Assembly (NCBI GenBank): GCA_003427395.1
Contig: BFEA01000025.1
Location: 923,392 to 944,684, forward strand
Reading direction: 5' to 3'
Source: Chara braunii
Lineage: Eukaryota > Streptophyta > Charophyceae > Charales > Characeae
Length of the DNA stretch: 21,293 nt
Part shown: in pieces, positions 18,515 through 21,293 of the stretch
How positions within the stretch are numbered: the first letter of the stretch is position 1
Layout: each line of letters opens with the position of its first letter
The notes under the pieces: model-generated
What the model was told of the DNA's origin: nothing
Database searches by the model: none
The model's input: only the letters and a program-made list of their open reading frames with translations
Program-made: the position numbers and the translations under genes

Positions 18515-18572
18515 GCGCGATGAGGACATCACAAATGAGTGGGGGGAATGTGTCGGGACCGGTGGGTCCCGA
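18515..18572 (+). other. Polypurine tract and LTR start of a third Ty3-like remnant
   Basis: GCGCGATGAGGACATC (18515-18530), TGAGTGGGGGGAATG, and TGTCGGGACC from 18551. The LTR start carries a perfect 8-bp hairpin, TCGGGACC/GGTCCCGA (18553-18560 and 18565-18572). The LTR body would run right for an unknown distance. No coding region of this element is recognisable to the left. Confidence 0.6.
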
Positions 18573-19640
18573 ATGAATTCCCGTCACTCAAGAACTTGGA
18601 TTTGGCCGATTTGTGCACATCAGAGAAAATCGGAAGCAGTGATGAGACGAGGAAAACACGGGCCATCTGGGGAGAGCGGCCTATCGGGTAGAAAACGGCG
18701 AGGGAAGCTGGCAAAAACAGGAGAGAGAGTTACGAATACGCAAATACAGAAAGCGCAGCTTGTGAACAGGGAAGTGTCAGGAGCAGTCGACGGAACCAAG
18801 TACCGGAGGCCACGAAGAACCAAGTATCAGAAAACGTCGGCGAAATAGTCGGCAATCGGACGACGAGGACGTCAGACGGACCAAGGGAAAACTGGGACGT
18901 CACCCGGGGCGAAGCCGGAAAAGACGGGAGGGACTAAGATTAGCGAAAAATCAGAAAAAAGTCGGGGCGTCGATGGAGATCACTGACAACATGAAAAGGA
19001 GCGGGGGTGGCGCGAGAAACTCGGAAAGGACCTGGGATGCCCCAGAGGAGTCCTGAAGTGATTAGGGTAGACGGTAAAAGCCAGGCAGCACCTGCGGGCG
19101 ACCCCATCTAGACCATGGGTCAGGACGGGAAAAATACACCAAGTGCCGCCGCGGCAAGCGCCGGTGCGGGAGGCCGCGGGAAAAGTAAAGCAGTAGCGGC
19201 AAGGAGGCCTGGCTGACATTTCGGAATGGTCGGGGCCAGCCAGGCCAAGAAAAATAAAGTTTCAGTAGGGCCGCAAGGAAAAAGGGCTGCCCGGGGAAAA
19301 TCGGAGTGAAAGGGACCTAGACGGGGAGTAACGGCGGCCAAAATGGAGCCCCTAGAGTCGTGGGGGTGCCCAGACTGCAGTCCGAGGCACAACAGTCATG
19401 TGCCGGCTACAACATCAGACTTTGGGTGGGGTCCAACAACTAGAAAGAGGAAAAATAGCTGTTGGACACTTGTCCCAGCAGAAATAGAGGAGGAAGGAGA
19501 GAAAAGGGGGAGAAAAAGGAGGAAGAAGAGACAAAGAGGGAGGAACAGGTGGAAAAAGAAATGTCGTCAGGTTGGGACTGCAGCAGTAGGAACTGGCAGG
19601 TCTCAATGATGACCTCATCCCTCCAAGATTCTAGGAGGGC
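18573..19640. other. Probable LTR body, no gene seen
   Basis: Purine-rich sequence with many GTCGG/GACG words and no convincing frame on either strand. It is taken as part of the LTR that starts at 18551 because of position only. Confidence 0.3.
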
Positions 19641-19647
19641 AGTCCGA

Positions 19648-19686
19648 ATTGCAGAGATAAGACCCTTGGGGCATTATCTCTGCAAT
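19648..19686. other. Perfect 13-bp inverted repeat
   Basis: ATTGCAGAGATAA (19648-19660) pairs exactly with TTATCTCTGCAAT (19674-19686) around a 13-base loop. It may be a hairpin of an LTR transcript, a transcription-factor site pair or the end of a small inverted-repeat element. Confidence 0.8.
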
Positions 19687-19787
19687 ATCTAAGTTAAATC
19701 AGCAAAAATGCAGAAAAATGCTGATGTGAGTTGGCCGACTATTTTTTTGGCCTTAGATCTCAGATCAGATATTATGGACGAGGAGAT

Positions 19788-19823
19788 CTAGCCGTTTTTT
19801 GTGGGCTGACACAAAACGGCTAG
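19788..19823. other. 14-bp hairpin with a two-T bulge
   Basis: CTAGCCGTTTTTTGTG (19788-19803) pairs with CACAAAACGGCTAG (19810-19823) around GGCTGA. Confidence 0.75.
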
Positions 19824-19991
19824 CTCCAGAATGAGGTGGCAGCAAAGTGGAGGGAAAACAAAGCAAGGAAAAGGACAAAACTGGGAATTTGGCCCAAGGG
19901 TTGGGCCAGATTCATCAGAAAGTTAAAAATTGAAGTACAAGCCTCAATTTTGGAGGTACGGAGACTTAAAAAGAGGCCGGAGCATTGTGGA

Positions 19992-20016
19992 CCTTGGATC
20001 TCAGTCAGATCCAAGG
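19992..20016. other. Perfect 10-bp hairpin
   Basis: CCTTGGATCT and AGATCCAAGG flank CAGTC. This is the third long inverted repeat within 370 bp. The surrounding 20017-20660 has no gene. Confidence 0.75.
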
Positions 20017-20670
20017 CTGAGATGGATGCCGTCACTTGGAAAATGCAACGGCCTACTCCAAAAAGACCTACACATGGAAAAAGACAAGAAAAGGGCCTTT
20101 AGGCCGGGGTAGGCCTATGAGTGGTCTGAAGTGGTACCTGCCACTTCGGTTGCATGTACCTGGCCAAAATGGGGCCCAGGTACCTCCAGAGAGGCCAAAG
20201 CTTGAATTTTAGCCTTAGAGGTACCTCGGCCTACCAAGGGGCACTTGGAGAGGCCTATGGGGTAGGCGGTGCACTAGTTTCAGCCTACATAAGCTGGGCG
20301 TGCTGCCCGCCACTCTCATTTGACCATGAGAGGTGCCCATGCTGCCAGTTTGAGCCCGTGAGAGCACTAGTGAGAGTATGGCAAGGAAGAGTGAGCCGGT
20401 GCTAGCTTTAAAGCCTGGCTATGGTGTTTTGAGGTAGGAAGGAGGACTAGGAAGCTAGGGGAGGTGGTCCGCCATAGCCCTCAGGCTATGAGGTAGAAGG
20501 AGAGGCTGGTTGGGGTCCCCTTAGTCCTTCTAGAGGGAAGGACTCCACAACCCTAGTAATAGGAGCTGACCATAGACTGAGAAGAAAAGTGGAAGAGGAA
20601 GGAGAAGGGAAGCCATATGAAGGGAACTAGAACCAAGCTCGGGATTTCATCACCAGAAACAAGCAAGGAG

Positions 20671-20874
20671 GTGAGTGAAAAGGAGGGAGGTCTCCCCCCT
20701 CTTTCTTCCTCCTCTCCCCTTCTCATTCTTCCTTTCCTTCTTCTTTCCCCCTTTCTTCTTCCTCTTCTTCTTCTTCATCTTCTTCTTCCTCTTCTTCTTC
20801 CCCTTCTTCTTCTTTTTCTTCCTCCTTTTCCTTTCTTTCCCTCTCTCCCCCTCCTCCATCCTCCTTCCCTCTAG
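20671..20874 (+). other. Possible short intron with an extreme pyrimidine tract
   Basis: A consensus donor (GAG|GTGAGT at 20671), a 180-base almost pure pyrimidine run rich in TTC, and CCCTCTAG at 20867-20874 give a 204-bp intron-like unit. Lys/Glu or Phe/Leu ORFs across the tract are low-complexity artefacts. It could equally be a TTC microsatellite beside a chance GTGAGT. Confidence 0.35.
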
Positions 20875-20877
20875 TCA

Positions 20878-21293
20878 CTTGAGTTTCCACTGTTGTGAGT
20901 GTTTGTACATGTTGCGATTCACCTAGTGACACTTCCGTGATGTTTTCGTTTGAGTAGATGCTTCAAATCTTGAGTTTCCACTGTTGTGAGTGCTTGTACA
21001 CGTTGCAATTCACCTAGTGACACTTCCGTGATGTTTTCCTTTGAATAGATGCTTTAAATCTTGAGTTTTCACTGTTGTGAGTGCTTGTACATGTTGCAAT
21101 TCACCTAGTGACACTTCCGTGATGTTTTCCTTTGAGTAGATGCTTCAAATCTTGAGTTTTCACTGTTATGAGTGTTTGTACATGTTGCGATTCACCTAGT
21201 GATACTTCCGTGAAATTTCCCTTTGAGTAGATGTTTCAAATCTTGAGTTTTCACTGTTGTGAGTGCTTGTACATGTTGCAATTCACCTAGTGA
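20878..21293. repeat. 91-bp tandem repeat (4.6 copies, runs off the window)
   Basis: Units starting CTTGAGTTT(C/T)CACTGTT begin at 20878, 20969, 21060, 21151 and 21242, exactly 91 bases apart. Each holds the small palindrome TCACCTAGTGA. Differences between copies are single substitutions. Confidence 0.97.

Noticed and set aside
20617-20932. Poly-Leu/Phe and, on the other strand, poly-Lys/Glu ORFs
   Set aside because: They are translations of a TTC-rich pyrimidine tract, without domain structure.

Overview
This window looks like repeat-rich nuclear DNA of a eukaryote, most likely a streptophyte (land plant or charophyte-type green alga). The evidence is a decayed Ty3/gypsy-type gag-pol, several tandem minisatellites, microsatellites, long pyrimidine tracts and splice-like sites; there is no bacterial gene organisation. 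From memory, the reverse transcriptase resembles Ty3-like elements of charophyte algae and basidiomycete fungi (the YIDxxPVKG block followed by a PGIRKFVW-type segment). The organism assignment is therefore an inference.

Layout. Positions 1-2270 hold a 53-bp tandem repeat, a (CT)n/(CTCG)n tract, faint coding remnants and several small hairpins. From about 2490 to 3147 lies a badly decayed coding stretch of unknown family. From 3247 to 6787 four same-strand ORFs (A, B, C, D) of about 250-267 codons follow each other. They are diverged paralogues of one protein family that I do not recognise. B and D are open, A has one stop, and C has two frameshifts. From 7081 to 13666 a full gag-protease-RT-RNase H-integrase region follows on the same strand. 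It is broken by about eight stops and five frame changes, and it has substituted active-site residues in protease, RT and integrase. An open 240-codon ORF (E, 14082-14804) follows, with an acidic middle, a SUMO-interaction-like motif and basic nuclear-localisation-like clusters.

From 14805 to the end I see no intact gene. This part holds a candidate LTR (about 14893-15202), 48-, 24- and 18-bp repeats, two related polypurine-tract/LTR-start junctions 1.5 kb apart (17016 and 18551), a 59-bp tandem array inside the first of these, clustered perfect hairpins (19648-20016), a possible short intron, and a 91-bp tandem array that runs off the end of the window.

How it may fit together. ORFs A-D, gag-pol and E are collinear on one strand. 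All six predicted starts are ATGGCN (Met-Ala) with a purine at -3. This suggests, but does not prove, that A-D and E are accessory genes of one unusually large Ty3-like element rather than neighbouring host genes. No pair of matching LTRs could be found by eye, so the ends of the element are not defined.
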